Of a stretch of DNA of 64,000 nucleotides, positions 1-7,190 are shown piece by piece. This DNA comes from Lentzea atacamensis. GTDB taxonomy: Bacteria; Actinomycetota; Actinomycetes; Mycobacteriales; Pseudonocardiaceae. The first letter of the stretch is position 1. Every line of letters begins with the position of its first letter. The translations under genes were made by a program, and so were the position numbers. Below the pieces are notes generated by a model, which was not told the DNA's origin, did no database searches, and saw only the letters and a program-made list of their open reading frames with translations. The stretch spans positions 203,756 to 267,755 of the forward strand of contig NZ_QLTT01000009.1 in NCBI RefSeq assembly GCF_003269295.1, read 5' to 3'.

Positions 1-349
1 ACGGCTCCGGGCAGGTGGCCACCTCGGAGTTCGGCACTTTGATCGGGCGCAGGCCCGAGAGGACCGTCAGCGCGTCGTCCTCGTGGTTCAGCGGGTGCGC
101 CTGCGGGTGCATCGCCACGATCGGGTTGTGCGTGCGGTCGGCCCAGCACTTCAGCGCGATCTGCTGGGCCATCGTGCCGGTCGGCACGAACAGCGCGGCC
201 TCGGTGCCCAGCAGTTGCGCGACCCGCTCCTCCAGCGCCGCCACCGGGCCTCCGTCGCCGTAGCGGTCGGGCTCGACGTCCGGCACCGGGCCGAGCTCTT
301 CCAGCAGGGTTCGCTTGCGTACTCCGGAGAGCTGACGGTTCAACACCAC
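1..349 (-). CDS. Threonine aldolase-like PLP lyase, N-terminal part (cut by window edge)
   Basis: N-terminal ~116 codons of a beta-eliminating lyase / L-threonine aldolase-family protein; the rest lies left of the window. Visible family features are DRYGDGGPVAALEERVA followed by LLGTEAALFVPTGTMAQQ, the usual start of fold-type I threonine aldolases, where the SGT/TGT loop helps bind pyridoxal phosphate. The PLP lysine is not in view. I chose the GTG at 349 because the frame has no ATG and it sits 4 bp after the stop of the TetR gene, so the two are probably one operon. Substrate is unknown; it could be a threonine aldolase or a relative acting on another beta-hydroxy amino acid. Confidence 0.75.
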   Translation of the reverse strand, partial: MVLNRQLSGVRKRTLLEELGPVPDVEPDRYGDGGPVAALEERVAQLLGTEAALFVPTGTMAQQIALKCWADRTHNPIVAMHPQAHPLNHEDDALTVLSGLRPIKVPNSEVATCPEP

Positions 350-353
350 GGCA

Positions 354-860
354 TCAAACCTCAGCGGCCAGCGTGTCCGCGAGTGAGACAACACCCGCCC
401 GGATCTCGGCCGCGGTCATGCCCTGGTCGAGCAGGAACGCGATCTGCTCGCCGCGAAGCACGGCCAGCAGCGCGTGCGCGTTGAAGGTGGAACCGACCAG
501 CCTGGCCAGGCGGTCCACGGTGAGCCTGAAGTTGCCCTCGCAGCTGCGCACCGAAGTCCGTTCGACGGCGATGACCAGCGGCAACGACGCCAGCACGTGA
601 TCGAACAGCTGGCCTGCGAACTCCGCGGCGGTGCGGCACTCCAGCGAGGCGACCTTGATCCACGACGCCGCCGTGGAGTCCACCACGGCCTGGATCAGGC
701 CCGCCTTGTCGCCGAACCTGCGGAACACCGTGCCCTTTCCGACACCGGCTGCCGCGGCCACGTCGTCGATCGAGACGGCGTCGATGCCGCGCTCGCGGAT
801 CAGCTCGGTGGCGGCCGCCAGGAGCGCGGCTCGGTTGCGGGCGGCGTCGGCGCGTTCCAA
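354..860 (-). CDS. TetR-family transcriptional repressor
   Basis: 168-residue TetR-type regulator. The N-terminal helix-turn-helix reads IDDVAAAAGVGKGTVFRRFG at about residues 30-50, followed by a divergent ligand-binding helical domain. The start is a TTG at 860, chosen because GAGGAG lies 5 bases upstream and the homology begins there; longer readings run through the promoter. It is divergent from a quinone oxidoreductase, with two copies of a CGGAC-N5-GTCCG palindrome in the 79-bp gap, so it probably represses both itself and that gene. It lies 4 bp before the threonine-aldolase-like gene. Confidence 0.85.
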   Translation of the reverse strand: MERADAARNRAALLAAATELIRERGIDAVSIDDVAAAAGVGKGTVFRRFGDKAGLIQAVVDSTAASWIKVASLECRTAAEFAGQLFDHVLASLPLVIAVERTSVRSCEGNFRLTVDRLARLVGSTFNAHALLAVLRGEQIAFLLDQGMTAAEIRAGVVSLADTLAAEV

Positions 861-879
861 CGGTTCTCCTCGACTTAAG

Positions 880-921
880 CGGACCGGTAGTCCGTACAGT
901 AGCAACCGGACCGACGGTCCG
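880..921. promoter_or_regulatory. Paired palindromic operator for the TetR/oxidoreductase divergon
   Basis: Two copies of CGGAC-N5-GTCCG, at 880-894 and 907-921, are spaced 27 bp centre to centre in the gap between the divergent TetR and oxidoreductase genes. The second copy contains a perfect palindrome, GGACCG-A-CGGTCC. Size, symmetry and placement match TetR operators; the binding protein is inferred to be the neighbouring TetR. Confidence 0.65.
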
Positions 922-939
922 CTTATTGGGAGGAAGACG

Positions 940-1773
940 ATGAAGGCAGTGCGGTTCCACGAGTTCGGCGGCCCCGAGGTGTTGCGGGTCGAGGAGGTGC
1001 CGGACCCCGCAGGCGACACGCTGGTCGACGTCACCGCGATCGGGCTCAACTACGGCGAGACCGTCATCCGGCGTGGCAAGGGGCGTGAGCTGTTCCCGTG
1101 GTATCCGGGGCCGAGCCTGCCCGCGGTCCTGGGCTCGGAGGTCGTCGGCGTCACGGAGGACGGCCGCCGGGTCATGGGCGTGCCGCGCGACGGCGCCTAC
1201 GCCACGAAAGCGGTGATCGAGAACCCGATCGACGTGCCCGGTGACGTCAGCGACCACGAGGCCCTCGCCCTCCTGCTGCAGGGCACCACCGCGGTGGCCG
1301 CGACCAAGGCGGTGCGAATCCAGCCCGGTGACCGGGTGCTGGTGGAGGCGGCGTCCGGCGGTGTCGGCACGCTGCTGGTGCAGCTCGCGGAACGGGCGGG
1401 AGCGACGGTGCTGCAGGCGTCCAGCAAGGGTGGCATCGGCTACGACTGGGACGGCCTGGAGCCGGTGGACGTGGCGTTCGAGTCGATCGGCGGCGAGGTC
1501 GGCAGACGCGCGTTCGAGCTGCTCAAGGACGGCGTCGGGCGGATGGTCGTGTTCGGGTACGCCAGTGGCGAGCCGCTGGACGTCACGGCGAGCGACATCT
1601 TCCGCAAGGGCGTCGCGGTGATGGGGCTGCCCCGGAACACCACGCCCGAGGAGGTGCTCGGGCTGAACCTGAAGCCGGTCCTCGGGGACGTCTACCGGCT
1701 CGACGAGATCGCCGAAGCGCACAGGGCGCTCGAAGCCCGCACCACGAAGGGCAAGCTCATCGCGCGACCGTGA
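940..1773 (+). CDS. Zinc-free quinone oxidoreductase (MDR family)
   Basis: 277-residue medium-chain dehydrogenase/reductase, quinone oxidoreductase branch, expected to use NADPH to reduce quinones or enones. It opens with MKAVRFHEFGGPEVL, typical of QOR proteins, and has a Rossmann motif AASGGVGTLLVQLA at about 137-150. No zinc-ligand cysteines are seen. It is about 40-50 residues shorter than typical QORs; the middle between the Rossmann strand and FESIGGEVG is compact. The ATG at 940 has GGGAGGAAG upstream. The divergent TetR and paired operator suggest induction by an electrophilic compound. The last 17 bp overlap the convergent P450 gene. Confidence 0.85.
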   Translation: MKAVRFHEFGGPEVLRVEEVPDPAGDTLVDVTAIGLNYGETVIRRGKGRELFPWYPGPSLPAVLGSEVVGVTEDGRRVMGVPRDGAYATKAVIENPIDVPGDVSDHEALALLLQGTTAVAATKAVRIQPGDRVLVEAASGGVGTLLVQLAERAGATVLQASSKGGIGYDWDGLEPVDVAFESIGGEVGRRAFELLKDGVGRMVVFGYASGEPLDVTASDIFRKGVAVMGLPRNTTPEEVLGLNLKPVLGDVYRLDEIAEAHRALEARTTKGKLIARP

Positions 1774-2842
1774 CCGACTTCGGCGCCCGGAACGACAGCA
1801 GGTTGAGCCACTCGGGATCCTCGCCGGTCAGCCGCAGCGAAGGCTCGTGAGCAGCGACGGTCCGCAGCACCACGGCCGCCTCCAGCCGAGCCAGCCCGGC
1901 GCCGAGGCAGAAGTGGCGGCCGTAGCCGAAAGCCAGGTGCCGCGGATCGCTTTCCTTGCCGCTCAACAACAACACGAGCTCGGCACCGGCAGGCACGCGC
2001 ACCCCGGACAGCACCACCTCACGAGCGGTCAGCCGCCGCCAGGTCACCACGGGCGTGTCGGTCCGCAGCACGTCCTCGACGAACGACTCGGCGACGCCGG
2101 GCTCCGGCAGCCGGGCCCACAGCGAACGGTCCTGCAACGCGCGCCGCAGAGCCGTGGAAAGCAGCTGGGTCGTCGTCTCCTGGCCCGCGATCAGCAGGAA
2201 GTAGCAGAGGCCCGCGGAGTCCTCCGCGGACACGCCGGCGTCGGCGAGCGCGCAGAACAGCTCGCCGTCCCGCGCGTGGTAGCGCTTGATCAGCCACTGG
2301 TGGAAGTCGCCGACGTCGTCGACCAGCTCCAGCTGCCGCTCACGGGAGATGTTGCCCCAGAAGAACTCCAGCGACCCCGAACTCCACCGCTTCAACGTCG
2401 GGATGTCGACGTTCTCCAGGCCGAGCAGCTCCATCAGCACGATGGCCGGCAGATCCCACGCGAGGTCACCGACAAGATCATTTCGGCTGAGATCTGAGCC
2501 ACCCAGCCGTTCCAGAACCAGGGCACGGATGCGAGGCTCCGCAGCGGCGACACGGGCGGGCGTGAAGAACGACGCGACCAGGCGCCGCAGACCCGCGTGC
2601 GACGCCGACCCGTTGTTCGCGAGGGTCGGCGGCAACGAGAAGCGGGCCCTCACGAGGGCGCGCAACGCGGCAGGCGCGACCGGGGTCACCGCGGTCAGGG
2701 CGTTGTCAGGCAGAAACGTCACGGGATCGGCGAGAACCGCGCGCACGTCGTCGTAGTCCGACACCACCCAGCGGCCGTCGCAGAACTGCACCGGCGAGGT
2801 GAGCTCGGCACGCGTGAAGGTGAACAGGTCCACGAGCGGCAC
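1757..2842 (-). CDS. Cytochrome P450 with altered ERR triad
   Basis: 361-residue P450-like protein, expected to be a heme-thiolate monooxygenase. The I-helix motif AGQETT is at 219-224 and the heme loop FGYGRHFCLG has the thiolate Cys312. Two normally conserved features are off. The K-helix ExxR reads D257-V-L-R260, with Asp for Glu. The meander between the LLLSG strand and HLAFG is about 15 residues shorter than usual, so the third-triad Arg region is missing. GTG at 2842 is the apparent start, with no clear ribosome site. It is divergent from bioF by 28 bp. Bacillus BioI is also a P450 beside biotin genes, but no close likeness is claimed. Confidence 0.8.
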   Translation of the reverse strand: MPLVDLFTFTRAELTSPVQFCDGRWVVSDYDDVRAVLADPVTFLPDNALTAVTPVAPAALRALVRARFSLPPTLANNGSASHAGLRRLVASFFTPARVAAAEPRIRALVLERLGGSDLSRNDLVGDLAWDLPAIVLMELLGLENVDIPTLKRWSSGSLEFFWGNISRERQLELVDDVGDFHQWLIKRYHARDGELFCALADAGVSAEDSAGLCYFLLIAGQETTTQLLSTALRRALQDRSLWARLPEPGVAESFVEDVLRTDTPVVTWRRLTAREVVLSGVRVPAGAELVLLLSGKESDPRHLAFGYGRHFCLGAGLARLEAAVVLRTVAAHEPSLRLTGEDPEWLNLLSFRAPKSVTVAR

Positions 2843-2870
2843 GCTAGTCGGCGGATGGGAGACTCAGCCG

Positions 2871-4070
2871 GTGACGGTGAGCACAACTGAGGGTATTTCC
2901 AGTGGTGGTGAGTCGACGTTCGACTGGATCGACGTCCGCTCTGAGGCGCGTGCCAAGGCAGGCCTGACCCGGCGGGTGCGTCCGCGCCAGGCCGGCTCGA
3001 CGGACCTCGACCTCGCCAGCAACGACTACCTGGGCCTCGCCAAGGACAAGCGCGTCGCGGGTGCCGCGGCCGCCGCCACGCTCAAGTGGGGTGCGGGCTC
3101 GACGGGTTCGCGCCTGGTCACGGGCTCCACCGAGCTGCACGCCGAGCTGGAGTACGAGCTCGCGAACTTCTGCGGCGCGCAGTCGGCACTGGTGTTCAGC
3201 AGCGGGTACGCGGCGAACCTCGGCGCGATCACCGCGCTCACCGGCCCCGGCACGGCGATCGTCGCCGACCAGCACATCCACGCGTCGCTCATCGACGGCA
3301 CGCGCCTGTCCAAGGCGGACGTCGTCGTCGCGGACCACTGCGACGTCGGCAAGGTCCGCCACGCGCTCGAGACCCGCGGCAAGCGGCGGGCGATCGTCGT
3401 CACGGACTCGGTCTTCAGCGTCGACGGCGACATCGCGCCGCTCGGCGAACTGCACGAAGCCTGCCGCGCGACCGGTGCCGCGCTCGTCGTGGACGACGCG
3501 CACGGCCTCGGCGTGGTCGGGCCCGGCGGCCGCGGCGCGGTCGCGGAGGCGGGCATCATCAAAGCGCCGGACGTGATCACGACGCTGACGCTGAGCAAGT
3601 CGCTCGGCGCTCAGGGCGGAGCGGTGCTCGGCCCGAGCCGGGTGATCAGGCACCTGATCGACACCGCGCGCACGTTCATCTTCGACACCGGCCTCGCGCC
3701 GAGCAGTGCGGCGGCGGCGCTGGCGGCCATCAAGGTCCTGCGCGAGGAACCGGACCGCCCCGAGCGCGCGCTCACCGTGGCGCATGAGCTGAGCAACCGC
3801 CTGAAGGAAGCCGGTTTCCAGGTCAGCACGCCCACGGCGGCCGTCGTCAGCGTGCGGGCACCGAGCCCGGACCAGGCCTTCCAGTGGGCCGAGAACTGCC
3901 GCACCAACGGCGTGATCGTCGGCTGCTTCCGGCCGCCGTCGGTGCCGGACCAGATCAGCAGGCTGCGGCTCACCGCGCGCGCCGATCTGACCGAGGCCGA
4001 CATCGAACGCGCGGTGCGCGTGATCAGGGAGTGCGCCGCATCCGCAGGTGTGGAATCCCGTCCTCGATGA
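2871..4070 (+). CDS. bioF: 8-amino-7-oxononanoate synthase / alpha-oxoamine synthase
   Basis: 399-residue fold-type I PLP enzyme of the alpha-oxoamine synthase family; BioF condenses pimeloyl-ACP or -CoA with L-alanine in biotin synthesis. Seen: LDLASNDYLGLA near the N-terminus, GSTGSRLVTGSTELHAELE, VDDAHGLGVVG, and the PLP lysine in TLSKSLG (Lys243). The GTG at 2871 has GGGAG nine bases upstream; earlier starts overlap the divergent P450. No other biotin genes are nearby, so a related synthase (2-amino-3-ketobutyrate ligase or secondary metabolism) is possible. The 3' end overlaps the convergent GNAT by 47 bp. Confidence 0.85.
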   Translation: MTVSTTEGISSGGESTFDWIDVRSEARAKAGLTRRVRPRQAGSTDLDLASNDYLGLAKDKRVAGAAAAATLKWGAGSTGSRLVTGSTELHAELEYELANFCGAQSALVFSSGYAANLGAITALTGPGTAIVADQHIHASLIDGTRLSKADVVVADHCDVGKVRHALETRGKRRAIVVTDSVFSVDGDIAPLGELHEACRATGAALVVDDAHGLGVVGPGGRGAVAEAGIIKAPDVITTLTLSKSLGAQGGAVLGPSRVIRHLIDTARTFIFDTGLAPSSAAAALAAIKVLREEPDRPERALTVAHELSNRLKEAGFQVSTPTAAVVSVRAPSPDQAFQWAENCRTNGVIVGCFRPPSVPDQISRLRLTARADLTEADIERAVRVIRECAASAGVESRPR

Positions 4071-4482
4071 ACTCCGCACCTTCGGGCACGAAGCCGAACG
4101 ACGCGTAGAAGTCCACGACGTACGTCTGCGCGTCGAGCACACACGGCGCGTTGCCGACGTCGACCAACGCCGCCTGCATGAGCCTGCGGCTGAAGCCACG
4201 GCCACGTGCCATGCGTGCGGTGGCGACGCGTCCGATGCGGAACGTCCCGTCGGGCTCCTCGAGCAGCCGCAGGTACGCGAGCGGATCGTGCGACCCTTCA
4301 GCTTCCAGCCAGAAGTGCCGCGTGCCCTGGTCGAGGTCGCGGCCGTCCACGTCGCAGTAGACCGAGTTCTGCTCCACGACGAACACGTCCTGACGCAGCC
4401 GCAGGATCGCGTAGAGCTGGGAGGGACTCAGGTCGAGTCCCCACTGCCGGCGCAGGGTCGCCGGAAACGGTGTGGTTCGCAC
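4024..4482 (-). CDS. GNAT N-acetyltransferase, ElaA-like
   Basis: 152-residue acyl-CoA N-acyltransferase resembling ElaA. The N-terminal helix LYAILRLRQDVFVVEQ and the CDVDGRDLDQGTRHFW segment are typical of that group; the acetyl-CoA loop reads RMARGRGFSRRLM, a version of R/Q-x-x-G-x-G/A. The GTG at 4482 is preceded by AAGG at proper spacing and lies 13 bp after the protease stop, so it probably shares the protease transcript. Substrate unknown. Confidence 0.8.
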   Translation of the reverse strand: MRTTPFPATLRRQWGLDLSPSQLYAILRLRQDVFVVEQNSVYCDVDGRDLDQGTRHFWLEAEGSHDPLAYLRLLEEPDGTFRIGRVATARMARGRGFSRRLMQAALVDVGNAPCVLDAQTYVVDFYASFGFVPEGAEFIEDGIPHLRMRRTP

Positions 4483-4495
4483 CAGACCTTGGATA

Positions 4496-5230
4496 TCAGA
4501 AGCCCAGCGTCGACCGGTAGTGAGCGAGACGGGTGTAGACACCGGGTTCATCTGCCCGTGCGCACCCGCGTCCGAACGACACGACGCCCGCGAGCCTGCC
4601 GCGCACGACCAGCGGCCCGCCCGAGTCGCCGGTGCACGCGTCCCTGCCGCCGCGGCCGGCGCAGAGCATCCCGCCCGGCCGGTAGTCCGGCTCCTTCAGG
4701 ACGCACTCGGAGTCGGACAGGATCGGCACCGTCACCTTGCGCAGCGTCATGGCGGGCGGGGTGTTCTCGGCCGTGCGGCCCCAGCCGAGCACCGTGCCCT
4801 CGTCACCGGCGTCGCCGAGCGCGATCGTCCGGTACGGCAACGGGCGGGCGAGCGTCAGCACCGCCACGTCGTCGCCCTTCGTGACCTCGCGGAAGCCGGG
4901 GTGCCGCCACACGTCCGCCACCGCGGCCTCGGTGCCGTCGGTCTTCACCCGCAGGTCCGTGCGGCCGGCGACCACGCGCAGCTGCTCGGCCGGGCGCTGG
5001 TTCCTGCTCATCACTCCCTTCAGCGTCGCGCAGTGCGCGGCCGTCACGACCTTGTCCGCGGCCACGAGCGCGCCGCCGCAGATCAGCTGACCATCAGGGG
5101 TGGTGATCGCCACAACCCACGGGGTGTCCGCCACCCGCGCGGGTGTCCCCCCGACGATCGCATCAGCCGTCGACGCACCGCTGACCAGCGCGATCACCGC
5201 CGCGAGCACGGCAAACCGCTTACCCCTCAC
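4496..5230 (-). CDS. Secreted trypsin-like serine protease (S1)
   Basis: 244-residue chymotrypsin-fold protease with an N-terminal signal peptide (GKRFAVLAAVIALVSG) and a short propeptide before the mature N-terminus IVGG at about 25. The triad is present: His66 (TAAHC), Asp121 (GDDVAVL), Ser203 (GDSGGP). The residue six before the Ser is Asp, which predicts cleavage after Arg/Lys. The GTG at 5230 follows GGGGAG; it is preferred over an upstream start because it gives a normal signal peptide. Two paralogues lie at 9.4-11 kb. Confidence 0.92.
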   Translation of the reverse strand: MRGKRFAVLAAVIALVSGASTADAIVGGTPARVADTPWVVAITTPDGQLICGGALVAADKVVTAAHCATLKGVMSRNQRPAEQLRVVAGRTDLRVKTDGTEAAVADVWRHPGFREVTKGDDVAVLTLARPLPYRTIALGDAGDEGTVLGWGRTAENTPPAMTLRKVTVPILSDSECVLKEPDYRPGGMLCAGRGGRDACTGDSGGPLVVRGRLAGVVSFGRGCARADEPGVYTRLAHYRSTLGF

Positions 5231-5378
5231 GGACCACTCCCCGTTGCACCAGGTGGACGATTGGTCACCAACCGTAGCGACCACGCTAGGACGGCGTCAA
5301 AACAGGAGATTCTCGTGTTAGTGTCCCATCTGGCCGGAGATTTTGCGGTCAGTGGCGCAGATCACGGGGGTATGTACG

Positions 5379-5987
5379 GTGTTGTTCGACTTCGGCCAGG
5401 TTCCGGCCTTCCTCATCGCGTGCGCGGTCGTCATCGTGACCCCCGGTGTTGACGCGTTCCTGTTGCTGCGCACGTCACTGCGGTCCGGCACCCGCTCCGG
5501 CCTGCTCGCGCTGGCGGGCATCCACTCGGCGGCGGCCGTCCAGGTCGCGCTGGTGATCTCGGGTCTCGGCGTGGTGCTCGCGCAGTACCCCGTGGTGCTC
5601 ACGACGCTGCGCTGGATCGGTGCCGCCTACCTGCTCTACCTGGCGGTTTCCATCACACGCGGGCTGCTGCGGCGCTCCGGCGACGAGCCGGAGGAGGTCA
5701 TGAGCGACCGGCCGTTCCGCCAGGGCTTCCTGACCAACATCACGAACCCGAAGATGATCCTGTTCTCGCTGGCGTTCCTGCCACAGTTCATCGGATCGGG
5801 TGAACCGGCACCGCAGCTCGCGATGCTGGCCGTGCTGTTCCTCGCGCTCGCGGCGGTGTGGGAGCTGATGATCGTGCTGGCGGCCTCGCGCGTGGCGGGC
5901 CGGCTCAAGCGACCTGGTGTGACGACCGCGCTCGACGCGGTGTGCGCGGCCGTCTTCCTCACCATGTCGGTCGGGCTCGTGGTCTGA
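5379..5987 (+). CDS. LysE/RhtB-family amino acid exporter
   Basis: 202-residue membrane protein with about six hydrophobic segments. The N-terminal VIVTPGVDAFLLLRTSLRSG is the family signature (usually TPGP), and QGFLTNITNPKMILF in the middle is also typical. Members export amino acids or derivatives. The GTG at 5379 is chosen because GGGGG lies about 8 bases upstream and the first transmembrane segment then begins close to the N-terminus. Divergent from the protease; its stop is 3 bp from that of the convergent lectin gene. Substrate unknown. Confidence 0.88.
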   Translation: MLFDFGQVPAFLIACAVVIVTPGVDAFLLLRTSLRSGTRSGLLALAGIHSAAAVQVALVISGLGVVLAQYPVVLTTLRWIGAAYLLYLAVSITRGLLRRSGDEPEEVMSDRPFRQGFLTNITNPKMILFSLAFLPQFIGSGEPAPQLAMLAVLFLALAAVWELMIVLAASRVAGRLKRPGVTTALDAVCAAVFLTMSVGLVV

Positions 5988-5990
5988 GCC

Positions 5991-6893
5991 TCAGGCGAGG
6001 TGGAAGATCCACCTGCTCATCTGCGGCGCCTTGCCGAAGAGTCCCTCCGGGAAGTGCCCGATGCGGTCGACGAGGGGCATGAGGTACCTGCCCCTGTCGA
6101 CGTTGCGAAGCCGGTACCCGCCGAACGCGTCGGGCCCTTCCAGCCGCCACTGCTGCGTCGTGTCGGCCGCGGCGCAGTCCCCGCGCAGGTCGACCACGTT
6201 GTCGTAGTGCTGGTCCGGCGCCGCACGCAGACAGCCCGTCGGGGTGCGCAGCCCGATCACGCCACCGCCGAGCTCGACCCGCTGGAACGCCGAGCCTGGG
6301 CAGTCACCCGTCGCGACGCCGTTGGGGCAGCGCCCGAACTTCTGCGAGCTCTCCAGCGTCACCAGGGCGCCGGTGGTGTCGGGCAGGACCGGCATGCGGC
6401 CTGCTTCGGCCACCAGCCACCGCTGATGGTCACTGTCCTGCGAGTCCTCTGTGATGATCCCGAAGTTGAACTCGCTGTCGTACCAGGACGTGTCGGCGTA
6501 CCAGGGCCATGCGACGGCCACCTTCAGCTTCACCGCCCCGGACGGGTCCGGCGCCAGCTCCCAGCGCTGGTGCCGGTCGGTGTCGTCGCACTCCTCGCCG
6601 GTCAGGGACCCTTCGCCGCGGATGCACTTCCGGTCGGCGACGTTGCGCAGGAAGAACTGGTTGCCCGCCGCGGGTACCCGCTCCCACCGCTGGTTCGCCG
6701 CACCGGTGCAGCCGGCCATCTCGACCAGGAACGGGTCGATCGTGCTCGCCGTCATGCACTGGCCCCGTGCCACGTTCTTCAACTCGATGATCGTGTTCCC
6801 GGCGGGCTCGGCGCTCGCGGGAACCGTGGTCATTGCCCCCAGGGTGATCGCGGCCGCGATGGCGGCGGCGACACCCAATGATCTACCAGTCAT
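5991..6893 (-). CDS. Secreted ricin-type beta-trefoil lectin-like protein
   Basis: 300 residues with a clear signal peptide (cleavage likely after PASA, near residue 28). The mature part is built from beta-trefoil repeats with several QRW/QQW-type motifs (ANQRWERV, RHQRWELA, DHQRWLVA, TQQWRLEG) and paired cysteines, so it probably binds carbohydrate outside the cell. No catalytic domain is attached. AGGAG sits very close to the ATG. It starts 15 bp after the end of the broken reading frame upstream on the same strand and may share its transcript. Confidence 0.8.
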   Translation of the reverse strand: MTGRSLGVAAAIAAAITLGAMTTVPASAEPAGNTIIELKNVARGQCMTASTIDPFLVEMAGCTGAANQRWERVPAAGNQFFLRNVADRKCIRGEGSLTGEECDDTDRHQRWELAPDPSGAVKLKVAVAWPWYADTSWYDSEFNFGIITEDSQDSDHQRWLVAEAGRMPVLPDTTGALVTLESSQKFGRCPNGVATGDCPGSAFQRVELGGGVIGLRTPTGCLRAAPDQHYDNVVDLRGDCAAADTTQQWRLEGPDAFGGYRLRNVDRGRYLMPLVDRIGHFPEGLFGKAPQMSRWIFHLA

Positions 6894-6908
6894 ACTCCTG
6901 CAGGGTAG

Positions 6909-7128
6909 TCAGCTGATCTTGGGAGCGGCGCGCATTCCGATGTAGCAGTAGCCGTTCGCGAAGACGACAGGCATGAAGTCGTCCTGGAACGACGAACCGG
7001 CGCCGGTGGCCGCGAAGACGCTGTGCGACACGGGGATCAGGTCCATGTCCATGGACGGGTAGATGGCCATGTCGTCCACGAACTCGTAACGCGCCTGCGG
7101 TCGTTGATCGTGATGACCACGCCTTCAC
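6909..7128 (-). pseudogene. Frameshifted remnant of a small gene upstream of the lectin gene
   Basis: The stretch ending at the TGA at 6909 encodes about 56 residues with very high G+C in third codon positions (VDDMAIYPSMDMDLIPVSHS, then ...FANGYCYIGMRAAPKIS), so it looks truly coding. It has no good start. Upstream bases look coding in a different frame (EGVVITINDRR), and the only start with a ribosome site (GTG 7128, after AAAGG) is in a third frame that makes no sensible protein. I read this as a decayed gene; a sequencing error is the alternative. No family recognised. Confidence 0.5.
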
Positions 7129-7190
7129 GTTTGTAAACCTTTCGAGTACGGGTTGGAGCGCGTGCTGGAAGGGCTCAGCTCCCGCGCGAC

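Noticed and set aside
354..1049. Longer TetR start near 1049
   Set aside because: It would run through the operators and the divergent gene; TTG 860 has a clear ribosome site and the right N-terminus.
631..1773. Fusion of a long N-terminal extension to the quinone oxidoreductase
   Set aside because: The upstream part is antisense to the TetR gene; ATG 940 has a good ribosome site and family-like start.
1757..4070. P450-bioF pair as a BioI-type biotin precursor system
   Set aside because: The genes are divergent, the P450 has an altered ERR triad, and no other biotin genes are present; adjacency alone is too weak.
5991..6893. Glycosidase with lectin domain
   Set aside because: All of the mature protein is trefoil-like; no catalytic domain is seen.
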